NCBI RefSeq assembly: GCF_037975245.1
Contig: NC_092561.1
Span: forward strand, 434,001-498,000
DNA length: 64,000 bases
From: Apostichopus japonicus
Taxonomy: Eukaryota; Echinodermata; Holothuroidea; Aspidochirotida; Stichopodidae
Direction of reading: 5' to 3'
Numbering within the stretch: the first letter of the stretch is position 1; each line of letters opens with the position of its first letter. The notes below the pieces were generated by a model. That model was not told where the DNA came from, ran no database searches, and was given only the letters and a program-made list of their open reading frames with translations. Of the stretch, positions 61,301 through 64,000 are shown one piece after another. Both the position numbers and the translations under genes were made by a program.

Positions 61301-63479
61301 CCTCTCTGCCTCCTCTCAGTATGTCTTGGAGGATATATTCTGGGCCGACACACCCCTCCTTGAGTCCGTAGGGGAACACGAACCAAAGGTAGAGGAACTG
61401 AGGGACACCATCACCATGGCGATAAGCAAGGCCCTGATCCCAATGAGAGCCTATGCGAGAGCTTACGAAAAGTACCTAGAGCTGAATAACCTGGAAATTA
61501 ACGACTACATTGAGTGAGTAAATTAGAAGAAGTCATATTGTAATAATATAAATTATCTGGTAATATTATATTTGAAGGTCTGCACATTCATTATCAATTA
61601 AAATAGTTAGGTTTTTACCTTCTTGTAATGTGCATTTACCTTTTGGGACACAAATCACATGTTAGACATTTGTATTGCAATGGAGTGTAGGTGTGTAGTT
61701 AAACCTTACATGGTATGCAGATACACCTTAAAAAGGTGTGTAGGTACACATTTCAAGGTGTGTAGTTACACATTGCAACCTGTGTAGTTACACATTGCAA
61801 TGTGTGTAATCCCACCTTGCAAGGTGTGTAGTTACACCTTGCAAGGTGTGAACTGATGCCTAAAATAAATCTTGTAACATTTCTTTCCCTTCAAATTGAC
61901 AGAGACTATAGCTCCAAAGAGCACACAGCATCTGAGGTGAAGCAGGAGATTGAGATGCACCTACAAGAAAAGGAGGTTCTGGAGAATGTTATTCCTAGCA
62001 ACATCATGATCGGTCCATTCTATGTCAACACAGAGAGTGTCAGGCAAGGACTCAGCAAGAAACGAAAGGCCATGGCAAATGCTCTGCTTGAACTACTGGC
62101 CAAGAAACTGAGGACACAGGCCGAAGACGTGAGTGTGCTACTTGGCAGTATGGTGTGCCTATGAGTATTAATATGACTTGAAATTAGAATGGCTGGCAGT
62201 TTGTAGAGTATGCTTGTGGATGTTTCTTTGAACTCTGTTAAATAAATTTTGCATCATTCTTTGTGAAATGACTAAACTTTTGGGGATAATAAAGCTCTAT
62301 TATTATAGGTGTATTAACACTCTACCATCAGTTCTGGAGGAATTGATTCAGAGTGGAATTCAGTTTATGCTGTTTGTAAGGGGAATACAAGAAGAAACTT
62401 TAAGAATATGAAACTAGAATCTTACCTAGTAATATGACATACATTATGAGAATGTATGTCTTAACACACAATGCTAATGTATGGATGAGGAAACAGGCCA
62501 TTCATTGTTCACATTCACTGCAGAAAAGTAAACGGTATAGAAGACCATAAATTCAAGTCAATTGATGGTGGCACCTTAGTGTTACAAAATTAGGACTTTT
62601 GGGAATACAATTTTTCTACTTGAGGGTCTTACATGTGTGTTTGTGAAGAGTCTTAGATCTGATAAAGCATCACATTGAATTGGATATTTTTTCCAGGCCT
62701 GTGAAGAGTTCAAATCCGTCTCCCGCCGTCTCTACGACAAACCAAACTGCATCGAGGATCTCGCCGAGCAGAAGGAATGGATGAAGACCATCCCGGAGAA
62801 ACTGAAAGAGCATCAGGAGTTGATCGATAAAGCCATGACAGATTACGAACTGATAGAGGAATTCTACTACAGCCTCTCCACAGATGACTTTAATCTCAAG
62901 TAAGGAAAGCATTGATGGCATGTATCTGCTGTAAAGGGGATGTGTCCCCCTCCCCTCCCCCCACCCCCTTGCTAAGTTCACCAAAATCCCACCAGCTGGA
63001 CCAGAATATTTAAATTCCTGACAAAGATTTTGTCAAAGGTTCTTTACCCTTATGCACTGTGTTGGTTGCATTCTTTCTCTCTTGGTTGTTGTTTGATTCT
63101 GTACAGATATATTGTCATCAAGAACATGTAACAGAGAACACTAAGTCACAATGTCCCTTCTAGCTGCACCAACAGTTTCTTAAGCGATTATTCAATTCTT
63201 TGAAAACAGTTAACAGGTAAACAGCAAAAAATTGTGCTGTTGGCTCTGTTTGTACCTGTTGTTTACAAGCCTGTTCATAACATTGTTAACTATTGTTCTT
63301 TTTCCTTTGTATATATATTTTTTTTGTTCATTTCCAGGTGGAGTGCCATATCTTGGCCTCACAAGATTGAACTTCAGATGGAACAGACCTATACCAGTCT
63401 TGAAGAAGACCAAGAGAGGTTCAACAAGATCCAAATGACAGATCAAAATAACTTCCAAGATAAACTGGACTCTCTCCAG
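52304..63479 (+). CDS. DNAH1: Dynein axonemal heavy chain 1, N-terminal 14 exons (partial)
   Basis: Exons: 52304-52471, 53513-53680, 54145-54529, 54977-55138, 56208-56460, 57058-57215, 58563-58777, 59209-59376, 60050-60180, 60657-60807, 61320-61513, 61903-62128, 62697-62899, 63338-63479. All phases match (908 codons); the gene runs past the right edge (vertebrate DNAH1 is about 4,265 aa). DNAH1 is the inner-arm dynein heavy chain of motile cilia and flagella. This part is the N-terminal tail, which binds other dynein subunits and the doublet; the AAA+ motor is not in the window. Diagnostic blocks are KQRGFYSDI near the start, HPRKIEIERRK-like CPRKIEIERRKRDYQ, DFDCRTP-like EFDCRTPTEW, RAECNKVSAMSLFH, GWYNLYETNWEVY, LLESVGEHEP, MIGPFYVNTESV and MTDQNNFQDKL. 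The start codon at 52304 has an upstream in-frame ATG at 52256, and a possible acceptor (AAAACAG) at 52289-52295 could link a 5' UTR exon, so the exact start is open. Confidence 0.93.
52652..52980 (+). mobile_element. tRNA-derived SINE, DNAH1 intron 1
   Basis: It starts with a tRNA-like head (A-box-like GTGGCTGAGTGGATAAAGG, B-box-like GGTTCGATACC). A body follows with CATAGTAAGGTGGGTTTTTC and GGTTTCTCCCACA, and the end is an AT-rich tail near 52940-52975. It shares head, body and tail words with 55969-56150, so it belongs to the same family. Confidence 0.8.
55479..55850 (+). mobile_element. tRNA-derived SINE of a second family, DNAH1 intron 4
   Basis: The tRNA-like head has GGTCAATTGGTTAAGGCAG as A box and GGTTTGAGTCC as B box. 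A core follows with GTCCTTCAGCAAGGCACTTA, a word found in many animal tRNA SINE cores. It ends near GGGGCTTCGGCCTTGAACA, close to 55834. Confidence 0.75.
55969..56155 (+). mobile_element. tRNA-derived SINE, shorter copy of the 52652 family
   Basis: The head TGCTGTGGCCAAGTGGATAA and CATAGTAAGGTGGGTTTTTC match 52652-52980. Compared with that copy, roughly 100 bp of the body between GAGCAATC and GGTTTCTCCCACA is missing. It lies directly upstream of DNAH1 exon 5. Confidence 0.78.
57300..58205. repeat. Complex ~40-50 bp minisatellite, DNAH1 intron 6
   Basis: About 20 variable-length units are assembled from GGCTGAATCAGTATCAAAC, TATCAAGTATCAGTATCA and AAAGTATCAA. Sub-units of 7-12 bp are themselves repeats of TATCAA/GTATCA, so the array has nested periodicity. 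It occupies most of the intron between 57215 and 58563. Confidence 0.93.
61685..61860. repeat. ~22-bp repeat (GTGTGTAGTTACACCTTGCAAG), DNAH1 intron 11
   Basis: About seven to eight imperfect units alternate GTGTAGTTACAC with TTGCAAGG. Both words are near-palindromic, so single strands could form hairpins. The array ends about 45 bp before exon 12. Confidence 0.85.
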
Positions 63480-64000
63480 GTAGGAATTAAACTTGTCTTT
63501 ACTTTATCCATTAACGCGCACAATTTGTCAGCCATGAGTACAGAAGAGAAGCAAACACTTGGTTACTTAAAATTCTAGTAGGAAGTGTATTATAGATAGG
63601 GGTTGAATCAACTAATTCCAATTAGTAGGTACAAGCTTAATATATGTAGTCTACTTGTCTATTCTTTCAGACTGCTATTTGTAATTTCCCTGTTCCTAGC
63701 TCAGTTTAAGACATATCGGAGGTGGTTCCGTGGATTGACCTTTCTTACCCTATATTTTTGTTCAAAGGTTGGCTGTAAGCTTCAAGCCAATGTAGCTTTT
63801 TCTGCCTACAGACTGTAAGAGGGCATTTGGACTCCAGTTCAATCCCCCTCCACCCTCATCTTACTCCTTCCCCTCACCCTCTCCTCTCCCTACCCTTCTT
63901 CGGTTTTGCTGCTGCTAATGTGGGTCCATTTAAAATAGTTTAACATGCTGGATGAAATGCTTCACATTGCATGTAATTCAGTAAGACTACCAATATATTT
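63480..64000. other. Right-edge DNAH1 intron
   Basis: Sequence after exon 14 (donor GTAGGA at 63480). I found no further coding block of DNAH1 before the window ends; the next expected block begins soon after the LDSLQ end of exon 14. Confidence 0.7.

Overview
This is a eukaryotic, animal nuclear window. Every recognisable gene is split into short exons with GT-AG introns. The intergenic DNA and introns are full of minisatellites, tRNA-derived SINEs and non-autonomous DNA transposons. The gene content (an axonemal dynein heavy chain, USP47, an NXPE-family protein, a multi-C2 protein) and the repeat style suggest a marine invertebrate deuterostome, most likely an echinoderm such as a sea cucumber. 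That placement is inference.

Layout: (1) 670-4633 (+), the 3' six coding exons of a multi-C2-domain, synaptotagmin-like gene whose 5' part lies outside the window. (2) 7603-13594 (-), a complete four-exon NXPE-family gene (signal-anchored, PC-esterase fold, about 566 aa). (3) 16517-39494 (+), an apparently complete 28-exon USP47 gene encoding about 1410 aa. All exon phases close, the catalytic Cys/His boxes and both zinc-binding CxxC pairs are visible, and the stop is at 39492-39494. (4) 43596-44402 (-), the last exon of an unrecognised gene encoding a basic protein. (5) 44403-52303, a transposon-rich intergenic block. (6) 52304-63479 (+), the first 14 coding exons (908 codons) of the axonemal inner-arm dynein heavy chain DNAH1, which continues past the right edge. 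NXPE and USP47 are head-to-head. USP47 and the unknown gene are tail-to-tail. The unknown gene and DNAH1 are head-to-head.

The most unusual feature is in USP47 intron 19 (29126-30792). The end of exon 19 with its 5' splice site has been tandemly amplified about 13 times at a 106-111 bp period. Each unit carries a 5' splice site and most also carry a branch-point-like TAATAAC, a pyrimidine-rich stretch and a CAG acceptor. They therefore frame potential micro-exons, nine of which are exactly 51 nt, in phase and free of stops. Weaker junction-spanning duplications occur at the 5' splice sites of introns 14, 20 and 26 of the same gene, so local duplication across exon/intron borders is recurrent here. 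USP47 introns also hold about ten other distinct minisatellites, and one intron uses a GC-AG splice pair.

Three transposon-like elements have clear terminal inverted repeats and target-site duplications: 12557-13319, 45202-47151 and 49629-50966. They share internal blocks.

The genes are not an operon and show no common pathway. USP47 is a cytoplasmic/nuclear deubiquitinase, DNAH1 a ciliary motor, NXPE a secretory-pathway protein, and the C2 protein a probable membrane-binding or trafficking factor.
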